DNA of 64,000 bases from Mycobacterium sp. 852002-51163_SCH5372311. GTDB taxonomy: Bacteria; Actinomycetota; Actinomycetes; Mycobacteriales; Mycobacteriaceae. Position numbers and translations under genes: made by a program. Of the stretch, positions 17,452 through 25,136 are shown piece after piece. The DNA is taken from positions 186,001 through 250,000 of the forward strand of contig NZ_LZIJ01000171.1 of assembly GCF_001667115.1 (NCBI RefSeq). Reading direction: 5' to 3'. Below the pieces are notes generated by a model that was given only the letters and a program-made list of their open reading frames with translations, was not told the origin of the DNA and did not search any database. Every line of letters starts with the position of its first letter. Position 1 is the first letter of the stretch.

Positions 17452-18090
17452 ATGTCTTCGCCGGCCACATCGGTTTTGCTGGTCGCCGGCTACTCGATGG
17501 TCCTGCTGATCTTCGGGTGGAGTTTCGACGCCATGGCACGGCGCGCCTCGGTGCACGCAGCACGTTGGCGCACAGGGCAGTTCGTGTACCGGCCCGACCA
17601 CGACGCCTGGGTGTGTCCGGAGGACCACTGGCTGTGGCCGAGTTCGTTCGATCCCAAGCACCGGGTGATGCGATATCGGGCGCTCCCGGTGGTCTGCAAC
17701 AGCTGCCCGGTCAAATCGCGTTGCACCACTTCTGATCACGGCCGCGAGATCAGTCGCGAGATCGACCCGTGGCCGCATTCGGATGCCGGGCGGTTCCACC
17801 GCGGAATTGCCTGCTGCGTGGCGGCACTGGGTATCGTGCTGCCCCTGGCGACACTGGTCGCCAGCCATTCGGCCAGCGACGTTCTGGTGCTGACCGGCAC
17901 GGTGGTGATCGTCGGACTGCTTTCACTGCCGCTGGCGCGCCATCTGTGGAACACTCCGTCCAACGCGCCTGACCACCTTCCGCATCGGACCGCGCTGGAG
18001 GACCGGGTGGCCGCCGCGATCGACCAATACTCCACCCGATGGGGCGGCTGGGAAGGCAAGGAGGACAAGACATCGCTACCGGAGCAGTGA
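17452..18090 (+). CDS. Membrane protein with a transposase-like zinc-ribbon motif
   Basis: A 212-residue protein with an N-terminal membrane segment (about residues 6-24), a cytoplasmic-looking middle, and two further hydrophobic segments (about 118-137 and 143-160). The middle, residues 44-105, reads FVYRPDHDAWVCPEDHW, then RVMRYRALPVVCNSCPVKSR and CTT. Cysteines C55, C82, C85 and C91 give a likely zinc site, and the pattern resembles the C-terminal zinc-ribbon region of IS1182-type transposases. No DDE catalytic part is present, so this is not a transposase. It starts 3 bp after norB and its stop overlaps the stomatin start (GTGA), tying it to the NO reductase operon. Function unknown; a maturation or sensing role is only a guess. 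Confidence 0.75.
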   Translation: MSSPATSVLLVAGYSMVLLIFGWSFDAMARRASVHAARWRTGQFVYRPDHDAWVCPEDHWLWPSSFDPKHRVMRYRALPVVCNSCPVKSRCTTSDHGREISREIDPWPHSDAGRFHRGIACCVAALGIVLPLATLVASHSASDVLVLTGTVVIVGLLSLPLARHLWNTPSNAPDHLPHRTALEDRVAAAIDQYSTRWGGWEGKEDKTSLPEQ

Positions 18091-18869
18091 TCGGCGTACT
18101 AGCCGTAGGAATCGCAGTGCTGACCGTCGTCGCACTGTTCTCAGTGACCGTACTTCGCGAGTACGAACGCGGAGTGGTGTTCCGGATGGGCCATGTCCGC
18201 CACCTGTACCAGCCCGGACTCCGTTTTCTCATTCCACTGGTGGACAAGCTGATTCGGGTCGACCAGCGGCTGGTGACGTTGACCATCCCGCCTCAAGAGC
18301 TGATCACCCGCGACAACGTGCCGGCCCGTGTCAACGCGGTCGTGATGTTCGCAGTGGTTGATCCGCTAAAAGCAATTCTGGCGGTGGAGAACTATGCGGT
18401 GGCGACCTCGCAGATCGCGCAGACGACGCTGCGTTCACTGTTGGGGCGCGCCGACCTGGACACGCTGCTGGCGCATCGCGAGGACCTCAACAGCGATCTG
18501 CGCACCATCATCGAGAAGATGACCGAACCGTGGGGCGTGCAGGTTCGGGTGGTGGAGATCAAGGACGTGGAGATCCCCGAGTCGATGCAACGGGCAATGG
18601 CCCGCGAGGCCGAGGCCGAACGCGAACGGCGTGCGAAAGTCATCAACGCCCGCGGTGAACTGCAGGCGTCAGAAGAGCTGCGGCAAGCCGCCGAGACGCT
18701 GTCCAAGAGTCCGGCGTCGCTGCAACTGCGTTATCTGCAAACGTTATTGGAGCTGGGGGCAGACCAGAATTCGACCGTGGTCTTCCCGCTGCCGGTCGAC
18801 ATCATCACGCCGTTTCTCCGGCACCCGGAGCTGTTGCAGAGCGTCACCGACAGCTTCCAGAGTCGCTGA
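18087..18869 (+). CDS. Stomatin/slipin (SPFH/band 7 domain) protein
   Basis: About 260 residues: an N-terminal membrane anchor (VIGVLAVGIAVLTVVALFSV), then an SPFH domain with the slipin signatures VLREYERGVVFRMGHV, PGLRFLIPLVDKL and VNAVVMFAVVDPLKAI. A coiled-coil-like segment follows (MAREAEAERERRAKVINARG) with the C-terminal LQTLLELGADQNSTVVFPLP. Such proteins form membrane scaffolds and often act with respiratory enzymes or membrane proteases. I chose GTG 18087, which overlaps the preceding stop by 4 bp; a start at 18039 would overlap more. It is the last gene of the norB set and converges with the next gene, 1 bp apart. Confidence 0.88.
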   Translation: MIGVLAVGIAVLTVVALFSVTVLREYERGVVFRMGHVRHLYQPGLRFLIPLVDKLIRVDQRLVTLTIPPQELITRDNVPARVNAVVMFAVVDPLKAILAVENYAVATSQIAQTTLRSLLGRADLDTLLAHREDLNSDLRTIIEKMTEPWGVQVRVVEIKDVEIPESMQRAMAREAEAERERRAKVINARGELQASEELRQAAETLSKSPASLQLRYLQTLLELGADQNSTVVFPLPVDIITPFLRHPELLQSVTDSFQSR

Positions 18870-18870
18870 T

Positions 18871-19227
18871 TCAGAACCCTTCGGATCCGGGCGGCTCGGG
18901 CCGCCGAGGCGGCTGCGGCGGTGCGAACCACCACTTGTCCGGATTCTTAGGCGAATACACCACCGGCATCAACTGGCCAATGGTCGGCCACTGTTCCACG
19001 TCGACGACCATGCGCTGATATGTCGCGTGCTCGTTGACGGTTGGTCCGTTGATGACGCCCGCGATGGTGGCGTACTGCGCACCGCTGGCGTCCGGCCGCG
19101 GGCTCACCCCGGTAATCAGCAGCGTGCCGTCCGCCGTCGCGCCTCGAGGGCTACCCGAGATGAACCGCGGAGCAAGCATCGCGACCAAAATTGCGACCAA
19201 CAGGAGCACGACGGCGAATTCCCACAT
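18871..19227 (-). CDS. Small membrane-anchored mycobacterial protein, function unknown
   Basis: A 118-residue protein starting with a hydrophobic anchor (MWEFAVVLLLVAILVAMLAP) followed by a hydrophilic domain (TLLITGVSPRPDASGAQYAT, VNEHATYQRMVVDVEQWPTI, VVYSPKNPDKWWFAPPQPP) and a Pro-rich end. The WPTIGQLMPVVYSPKNPDKW stretch suggests a small beta domain facing the outside. The ATG at 19227 is chosen because upstream extension would overlap hisN. It is divergent from hisN with a 23-bp gap and converges with the stomatin gene. I do not recognise the family. Confidence 0.7.
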   Translation of the reverse strand: MWEFAVVLLLVAILVAMLAPRFISGSPRGATADGTLLITGVSPRPDASGAQYATIAGVINGPTVNEHATYQRMVVDVEQWPTIGQLMPVVYSPKNPDKWWFAPPQPPRRPEPPGSEGF

Positions 19228-19250
19228 CCAACAATGGTAGGACTGCAGGG

Positions 19251-20039
19251 ATGAGCTCACCTGATCTGACGCTGGCGCTGACGTTGGCCGACCGTGCAGA
19301 CACGCTGACCAGCGCCCGGTTTGGCGCACTCGACCTGCGCGTCGACACCAAGCCGGACCTGACGCCGGTGACCGACGCCGATAGGGCGGTCGAATCCGCT
19401 CTGCGCGATGAGCTCGGGCGTGAGCGGCCCGACGACAGCGTGCTCGGCGAAGAGTTCGGTGGTACAAGCAGTTTCAGCGGACGGCAATGGGTCATCGACC
19501 CGATCGACGGCACCAAGAATTTCGTGCGGGGCGTGCCGGTGTGGGCGACTTTGATCGCGTTGCTGGACGACGGCGTCCCGTCGGTGGGCGTCGTCAGCGC
19601 ACCGGCCCTGCGGCGCCGCTGGTGGGCGGCGCGCGGGCAGGGGGCATTCGCATCGGTCGAGGGCGCATCGCCCAGGCGCCTGTCGGTGTCGTCGGTGGCG
19701 GAGCTGGGTGCGGCGAGCCTATCGTTCTCCAGCTTGTCGGGGTGGGCGCAGCTGGGTTTGCGCGAACGCTTCGTCGAGTTGACCGACGCCGTATGGCGGG
19801 TACGCGGCTACGGCGACTTCCTGTCCTACTGCCTGGTGGCCGAGGGCGCCGTCGACATCGCCGCCGAGCCGGAGGTGTCGCTGTGGGACCTGGCGGCTCT
19901 GGACGTCCTGGTTTCTGAGGCCGGCGGCCGATTTTCCGCCCTGGACGGCACCGCCGGCCCGCACGGCGGAAGTGCCGTGGCCACCAACGGGCTATTACAC
20001 GAACAGGTGCTGAGCAGGCTCAACGCCTCCGACGTGTGA
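19251..20039 (+). CDS. hisN: Histidinol-phosphatase / inositol monophosphatase-family enzyme
   Basis: A 262-residue Mg-dependent phosphatase of the inositol monophosphatase superfamily. The metal-binding motifs are GEE (residues 67-69, SVLGEEFGG), DPIDGTKNF (83-91) and the C-terminal VSLWDLAALDVLVSEAGG. The equivalent M. tuberculosis gene Rv3137 is annotated hisN, catalysing dephosphorylation of histidinol phosphate; other substrates such as inositol phosphates are possible from sequence alone. The start ATG at 19251 follows TGCAGGG. It lies upstream of fadE24, separated by a palindromic operator. Confidence 0.88.
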   Translation: MSSPDLTLALTLADRADTLTSARFGALDLRVDTKPDLTPVTDADRAVESALRDELGRERPDDSVLGEEFGGTSSFSGRQWVIDPIDGTKNFVRGVPVWATLIALLDDGVPSVGVVSAPALRRRWWAARGQGAFASVEGASPRRLSVSSVAELGAASLSFSSLSGWAQLGLRERFVELTDAVWRVRGYGDFLSYCLVAEGAVDIAAEPEVSLWDLAALDVLVSEAGGRFSALDGTAGPHGGSAVATNGLLHEQVLSRLNASDV

Positions 20040-20060
20040 ATTTGTTAACACGGCACTAGC

Positions 20061-20082
20061 TATCTTACTCGGGAGTAAGATA
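20061..20082. promoter_or_regulatory. Perfect 22-bp palindrome upstream of fadE24 (TetR-type operator)
   Basis: Arms TATCTTACT and AGTAAGATA are exact reverse complements, separated by CGGG. The site lies 38 bp before the fadE24 ATG, in the only gap in front of the fadE24-fadE23 pair. Length and symmetry are typical of TetR-family operators that repress fatty-acid genes; the cognate regulator is not encoded next to it. Confidence 0.75.
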
Positions 20083-20120
20083 CGGTGGTTGGCATCGCCC
20101 CCACAACCGAGGCTGCTCAC

Positions 20121-21551
20121 ATGACGAACACACTTCCTGCTTCATCGGCGTCGAATGCCCCATCGGGCAAATCCCGCTCGCGCCTCACCCGGCGCGGCCG
20201 CAAGACCGGTGTCGGCCTGCATCCGCACAAGCGGACCGGCATCGACATCTCGCTGGCACTGCTTACGCCGATCGTCGGCCAGGAGTTCCTGGACAAGTAC
20301 CACTTGCGCGATCCACTCAACCGGTCACTGCGTTACGGCGTGAACAAGATGTTCTCCACCATGGGCGCGACCAGCCGTCAGTTCAAGCGCGTGCAGAACC
20401 TGCGCGGCGCGCCGACCCGGCTGAAGTCGAGCGACAAGAACTACTTCGACCTGACGCCCGATGACGACCAGAAGCTGATCGTCGAGACCGTCAACGAATT
20501 CGCCGCAGAGATACTGCGGCCGGCGGCGCACGACGCCGACAACGCCGCGACCTACCCGCCCGATCTGATCGCCAAAGCCGCCGAGCTGGGCATCACCGCG
20601 ATCAACATCCCCGAGGACTTCGAAGGCATCGCCGCGCATCGCTCCAGCGTGACCAACGTGCTTGTGGCCGAGGCTCTCGCCTACGGCGACATGGGTCTGG
20701 CGCTGCCGATCCTGGCACCCGGCGGGGTGGCATCCGCGCTGACCCATTGGGGCAGCGCCGACCAGCAGGCCACCTACCTGAAAGAGTTTGCGGGAGAGAA
20801 TGTTCCGCAAGCCTGTGTGGCCATCGCCGAACCGCATGCGTTGTTCGACCCGACCCGGCTGAAGACAACCGCGACGCGTACGCCGAGCGGATACCGACTC
20901 GACGGGGTGAAGTCGCTGGTTCCGGCGGCGGCCGACGCCGAACTGTTCATCGTCGCCGCGCAGCTGAACGGCAAGCCGGCGCTGTTCATCGTCGAATCGT
21001 CCAGCGAGGGCCTGACGGTCAGGGCGGATCCGAGTATGGGTGTGCGCGCCGCGGCCCTGGGTCGGGTTGAGCTGTCCGGGGTTTCGGTGCCGCTGAACGC
21101 CAGGCTCGGTCCAGAAGACGCGGGCGAGGCCGAGTACGACAATGCCTATTCCGAGGCGATCGCGCTGTCCCGGTTGGGCTGGGCCGCACTTGCGGTCGGC
21201 ACGTCGCACGCGGTGCTCGACTACGTCGTCCCGTATGTCAAGGAACGCCAGGCGTTCGGAGAGCCGATCGCCCATCGTCAGGCCGTTGCGTTCATGTGCG
21301 CCAACATCGCTATCGAGCTCGACGGGCTGCGGCTGATCACCTGGCGCGGTGCGTCGCGCGCAGAGCAGGGCCTGCCGTTCGCCCGGGAAGCGGCGCTGGC
21401 CAAGCGGCTCGGCTCCGACAAGGGCATGCAGATCGGTCTGGACGGCGTGCAGCTGCTCGGCGGCCACGGCTACACCAAGGAGCACCCGGTCGAACGCTGG
21501 TACCGCGACCTGCGGGCCATCGGCGTTGCCGAGGGCGTCGTTCTCATCTAA
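20121..21551 (+). CDS. fadE24: Acyl-CoA dehydrogenase FadE24
   Basis: A 476-residue flavoprotein of beta-oxidation, longer than classic acyl-CoA dehydrogenases because of an N-terminal extension of about 115 residues rich in basic residues (KSRSRLTRRGRKTGVGLHPH). The dehydrogenase part begins at FDLTPDDDQKLIVETVNEFA. C-terminal motifs KERQAFGEPIAHRQAVAFMC and LDGVQLLGGHGYTKEHPVER are standard for the family. The start ATG at 20121 (MTNTLPASSAS) is preferred. It pairs with fadE23 (24-bp gap), as in Rv3139-Rv3140, and the two may form a heteromeric dehydrogenase. Expression is likely governed by the palindrome at 20061-20082. Confidence 0.95.
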   Translation: MTNTLPASSASNAPSGKSRSRLTRRGRKTGVGLHPHKRTGIDISLALLTPIVGQEFLDKYHLRDPLNRSLRYGVNKMFSTMGATSRQFKRVQNLRGAPTRLKSSDKNYFDLTPDDDQKLIVETVNEFAAEILRPAAHDADNAATYPPDLIAKAAELGITAINIPEDFEGIAAHRSSVTNVLVAEALAYGDMGLALPILAPGGVASALTHWGSADQQATYLKEFAGENVPQACVAIAEPHALFDPTRLKTTATRTPSGYRLDGVKSLVPAAADAELFIVAAQLNGKPALFIVESSSEGLTVRADPSMGVRAAALGRVELSGVSVPLNARLGPEDAGEAEYDNAYSEAIALSRLGWAALAVGTSHAVLDYVVPYVKERQAFGEPIAHRQAVAFMCANIAIELDGLRLITWRGASRAEQGLPFAREAALAKRLGSDKGMQIGLDGVQLLGGHGYTKEHPVERWYRDLRAIGVAEGVVLI

Positions 21552-21575
21552 CTCCAGCGAATCGAAAGACTAATC

Positions 21576-22778
21576 ATGGCAATCAATCTGGAGCTACCGC
21601 GCAAGCTGCAAGCGGTGATCACCAAGACGCATCAGGGCGTCGCCGAGATGGTGCGGCCCATCGCGCGCAAGTACGACCTGAAGGAACACGCCTACCCGGT
21701 CGAACTGGACACGCTGATCAGTCTGTTCGAGGGAGCGTCGGAGTCGTTCAGCTTCGCCGGAGCCGATTCGCTGCGCGACAGCGAGGACAAAGGCGACAAC
21801 CACAACGGCGCCAACATGGCCGCGCTGGTCCAGACGATGGAGGCCAGTTGGGGCGATGTGGCGATGATGCTGTCCATCCCGTATCAGGGTCTGGGCAATG
21901 CTGCCATCTCCGCCGTGGCCACCGACGAGCAACTGGAACGGCTGGGCAAGGTATGGGCCGCGATGGCTATCACCGAGCCGGGGTTCGGGTCGGACTCGGC
22001 GGCCGTCACGACGACGGCGACGCTGGACGGCGACGAGTACGTCATCAACGGCGAGAAGATCTTCGTCACCGCCGGTTCTCGTGCCACCCACATCGTGGTG
22101 TGGGCCACGCTGGACAAGTCGAAGGGCCGTGCGGCGATCAAGTCGTTCATCGTGCCGCGTGAGCACCCCGGTGTCACGGTGGAGCGCCTCGAGCACAAGC
22201 TCGGCATCAAGGGTTCCGACACTGCGGTGATCCGCTTCGACAATGCCCGCATTCCCAAGGACAACCTGCTGGGCAACCCGGAAATCGAAGTCGGCAAAGG
22301 CTTTTCCGGGGTGATGGAGACCTTCGACAACACCCGGCCCATCGTCGCCGCGATGGCCGTCGGAATCGGTCGAGCCGCGCTGGAGGAAATCCGCAAGATC
22401 CTGACCAATGCCGGGGTGGAGATCGACTACGACCAGCCGTCGCACGTCCAGAGCGCAGCGGCGGCCGAGTTCCTACGGATGGAGGCCGACTGGGAGGCCA
22501 GCTACCTGCTGTCGCTGCGGGCAGCATGGCAAGCCGACAACAACATTCCCAACTCCAAAGAAGCCTCGATGAGCAAGGCCAAGGCCGGCCGGATGGCCAG
22601 CGACGTCACCTGCAAGACTGTCGAATTGGCCGGCACCACAGGCTATTCCGAGCAGTCACTGCTGGAGAAGTGGGCGCGCGACTCGAAGATCCTGGACATT
22701 TTCGAGGGCACCCAGCAGATTCAGCAGCTGGTGGTCGCGCGCCGGTTGCTGGGTCTGTCGTCTTCCGAACTCAAGTAA
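21576..22778 (+). CDS. fadE23: Acyl-CoA dehydrogenase FadE23
   Basis: A 400-residue acyl-CoA dehydrogenase with the flavin/substrate motif AAMAITEPGFGSDSAAVTTT, YVINGEKIFVTAGSRATHIV, LGIKGSDTAVIRFDNARIP, and the C-terminal LEKWARDSKILDIFEGTQQI. It follows fadE24 directly, with GAATCGAAAGACTAATC before the ATG. The partner arrangement (one protein with a disordered N-terminal extension, one standard) recalls the alpha2beta2 dehydrogenases of mycobacterial steroid catabolism, but the substrate of FadE23/24 is not known from sequence. Confidence 0.95.
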   Translation: MAINLELPRKLQAVITKTHQGVAEMVRPIARKYDLKEHAYPVELDTLISLFEGASESFSFAGADSLRDSEDKGDNHNGANMAALVQTMEASWGDVAMMLSIPYQGLGNAAISAVATDEQLERLGKVWAAMAITEPGFGSDSAAVTTTATLDGDEYVINGEKIFVTAGSRATHIVVWATLDKSKGRAAIKSFIVPREHPGVTVERLEHKLGIKGSDTAVIRFDNARIPKDNLLGNPEIEVGKGFSGVMETFDNTRPIVAAMAVGIGRAALEEIRKILTNAGVEIDYDQPSHVQSAAAAEFLRMEADWEASYLLSLRAAWQADNNIPNSKEASMSKAKAGRMASDVTCKTVELAGTTGYSEQSLLEKWARDSKILDIFEGTQQIQQLVVARRLLGLSSSELK

Positions 22779-22930
22779 GGGCCCTCGCGAGCAGACGCTC
22801 CACCAGAGGGTGACTATGGTGTACCTTTCCGATTCAGAGCGACAACGATTGTGCGTCAGGCGATTTGTCGCTGTCAGCATCGCGAAGAGACACATTTCAA
22901 GGTATCTCCGGCGGCATTCGTTGATCTCGG

Positions 22931-23100
22931 GCTTTGAGCGTGAAACCTTGGCTTCGGGTGTGAATTCTGGGCTTTGCCGGTGAATCCTGGGCGGAAATTC
23001 GCAGTGATTCTCGCCGTAGCTTCACAGCGAAAACCCTGAGTTCACAGCGAAAACCCTGAGTTCACAGCGAAAGCCCCCAGTACACACCGAAGGCCCGCTA
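22931..23100. repeat. Inverted array of 20-bp units around a GCGGAAATT core (element 2)
   Basis: Three left-oriented 20-bp units (22931-22990, the last GCTTTGCCGGTGAATCCTGG) are followed by a core from 22991 (GCGGAAATTC...) and four inverted units (23021-23100, two of them identical TTCACAGCGAAAACCCTGAG). The junction of last left unit and core matches element 1 at 6895-6923 in 27 of 29 positions. The array fills about half of the 356-bp gap between fadE23 and the meta-pathway aldolase gene, which are convergent; the rest of the gap shows no gene. Confidence 0.85.
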
Positions 23101-23134
23101 CCGGTGCCCCAATGTCGACATGATCGCCGAACAG

Positions 23135-24178
23135 CTAGGCAGGTGGAGCTACCGGGGAAGCTGCGCCGCTGAATTCCTTCCTCGCCGCCAGATCAAGCGC
23201 GATATCGACGAGCATGTCTTCCTGACCGCCGACCATGCCGCGGCGGCCGGCCTCCTCGAGCAGGGCGCGTGCGTCGATGCCGTAGCGTTCGGCCGCGATC
23301 TCGGCATGCCGCAGGAAGCTGGAGTAGACGCCGGCGTAACCCAGCGTCAACGTTTCACGGTCGACGCGAACCGGTCGGTGCTGCAACGGCCGGACGATGT
23401 CGTCGGCGGCGTCCTCGAGTGCGTGCAAGTCACAGCCGTGAGTCCAGCCCAGTTTCGTGGCGGCGGCGACGAACACCTCTAACGGCGCATTACCGGCCCC
23501 TGCGCCCATTCCTGCCAACGATGCGTCGACGCGGTTGGCACCGTGTTCCACCGCGACGATGGAGTTGGCAACGCCGAGCGACAGGTTGTGGTGCGCGTGG
23601 ATACCGATTTCCGTTGTGGGCAAGAGTGTTTGGCGCAGCGCGTCGACACGCTCGCCAACGTCCCGCATAGTCATGGCGCCGCCGGAGTCAACGACGTAGA
23701 CGCATGTTGCCCCGTAGCCTTCCATCAGTCTCGCTTGGCCGGCCAGCGTGGAGGGGGCGGTCAGGTGGCTCATCATCAAGAAGCCCACGGCGTCCATGCC
23801 TAGGTCGCGCCCGGCGGACAGGTATGGGGCCGAGATATCCGCTTCGGTGCAGTGCGTGCCGACGCGCACGACGTCGGCCCCCGCGCGGCGCGAATCCACG
23901 AGATTGCGCACGCTGCCGATGCCGGGCAGTAGCAGGGTGGCTATCTTGGCGCGGGTGACAGCATCGGCAACGGCTTCGATCCATTCCAGGTCGGTATGCG
24001 CGCCGAAGCCGTAGATGCAGCTGGACCCACCGAGTCCGTCGCCATGGGCGACCTCGATGGAGGTCACGCCGGCGCCGTCCAATGCCTTGGCGATTGCGAT
24101 TGCTTGCTCGATGCTGTACTGGTGCCGCACGGCGTGCATTCCGTCGCGCAGAGTGACATCGCTGATGTACAGATTCAT
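23135..24178 (-). CDS. 4-hydroxy-2-oxovalerate aldolase (meta-cleavage pathway)
   Basis: A 347-residue Mn-dependent class II pyruvate aldolase (MhpE/DmpG/HsaF type) splitting 4-hydroxy-2-oxoacids to pyruvate and an aldehyde. The N-terminal DVTLRDGMHAVRH carries the conserved Arg-Asp, and the metal histidines lie in EIGIHAHHNLSLGVANSI. The C-terminal domain (GYAGVYSSFLRHAEIAAERY) contacts the acetaldehyde dehydrogenase partner, which channels the aldehyde. The ATG at 24178 overlaps the end of the dehydrogenase gene by 4 bp, consistent with a 1:1 complex. It is the last gene of the leftward arm. Confidence 0.95.
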   Translation of the reverse strand: MNLYISDVTLRDGMHAVRHQYSIEQAIAIAKALDGAGVTSIEVAHGDGLGGSSCIYGFGAHTDLEWIEAVADAVTRAKIATLLLPGIGSVRNLVDSRRAGADVVRVGTHCTEADISAPYLSAGRDLGMDAVGFLMMSHLTAPSTLAGQARLMEGYGATCVYVVDSGGAMTMRDVGERVDALRQTLLPTTEIGIHAHHNLSLGVANSIVAVEHGANRVDASLAGMGAGAGNAPLEVFVAAATKLGWTHGCDLHALEDAADDIVRPLQHRPVRVDRETLTLGYAGVYSSFLRHAEIAAERYGIDARALLEEAGRRGMVGGQEDMLVDIALDLAARKEFSGAASPVAPPA

Positions 24179-25128
24179 GTTGTGGCTCCGGCGATTTCGG
24201 TTGCGTGCGTGGCGATGCGCTCGGCGGTCGCTTTGGCCGCCGAGGCCATGATGTCGAGATTCCCCGCGTACGCCGGTAAGTAATGCGCGGCGCCGGCGAC
24301 TTCGAGCATGACAGTCACCCGGGTGCCGGTGAACTTGCCCGTCTCGGGAATGTACAGCGGGCTTTGCGTAGTGAAGGTTTCGAATTGAACACGTTGCTTG
24401 AGCCGGTAGCCGGGCACGTATGCCCTGACCTCGTCGACCATGTCCAACACGTCCGTCTCGATACGCTGATGGTCGGCGTCGCCGTCGACCAGGCAATACA
24501 CGGTGTTGCGCGTCAGCACCGGCGGCTCGGCGGGATTGAGGATCATCACCGCCTTGCCGCGCCGCGCTCCGCCGACGACATGCAGTGCGGTCGCGGTGGT
24601 CTCGATGAACTCGTCGATGTTGGCACGGGTTCCCGGTCCGGCGGACTTCGACGAGATCGACGAGACGATCTCGGCATAGGAAACGATTCCGCTCTGAGCC
24701 ACTGCTGCGACGATCGGCACCGTGGCCTGCCCACCGCAGGTGACCATGTTCAGGTTCGGCGCGTCGAGGAGGTCGTCGAGGTTGACCGCCGGCACACAGA
24801 ACGGCCCTATCGATGCGGGCGTGAGGTCCAGCACCCGGACCCCCGTGTCGGCCAGCTTGGCCCAGTTCGTTCGATGCGCATCGGCGGAGCTGGCATCGAA
24901 AACCAGCCCAAGATCGGCGAATTGAGGCATGTCCATCAATCCGTCGACACCGTGAGCGGTGGTCGGCACCCCCATGCGCGCGGCGCGGACAAGTCCGTCG
25001 GACCCCGGGTCGCCAACCATCGCGGCCACCCTCAGTGGACCACCACTGCTCAGAATCTTGATCATGAGGTCGGTGCCGATGTTGCCAGATCCGATGATCG
25101 CCACCGGCCAATCACATTGTGTCGTCAT
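24175..25128 (-). CDS. Acetaldehyde dehydrogenase (acylating)
   Basis: A 317-residue NAD-dependent, CoA-acylating aldehyde dehydrogenase (MhpF/DmpF/HsaG type) that converts the aldehyde released by the aldolase to acyl-CoA. The NAD motif is VAIIGSGNIGTDL (residues 9-21) and the catalytic cysteine is C131 in NMVTCGGQATVP. GGARRGKAVMILNPAEPP and PAYAGNLDIMASAAKATAE are also typical. I chose ATG 25128 (MTTQCDWPVAIIG); the open frame upstream lacks support. It lies 8 bp after the hydratase gene and overlaps the aldolase gene. Confidence 0.95.
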   Translation of the reverse strand: MTTQCDWPVAIIGSGNIGTDLMIKILSSGGPLRVAAMVGDPGSDGLVRAARMGVPTTAHGVDGLMDMPQFADLGLVFDASSADAHRTNWAKLADTGVRVLDLTPASIGPFCVPAVNLDDLLDAPNLNMVTCGGQATVPIVAAVAQSGIVSYAEIVSSISSKSAGPGTRANIDEFIETTATALHVVGGARRGKAVMILNPAEPPVLTRNTVYCLVDGDADHQRIETDVLDMVDEVRAYVPGYRLKQRVQFETFTTQSPLYIPETGKFTGTRVTVMLEVAGAAHYLPAYAGNLDIMASAAKATAERIATHATEIAGATT

Positions 25129-25136
25129 GATCTTCC

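Noticed and set aside
17452..18090. Transposase or insertion-sequence remnant
   Set aside because: Only the Cys-rich ribbon resembles a transposase; the gene has membrane segments, intact operon junctions and no terminal inverted repeats.
22931..23100. Possible CRISPR array in the 20-bp repeat clusters
   Set aside because: The repeats are directly adjacent without spacers and change orientation in the middle; no cas genes are nearby.
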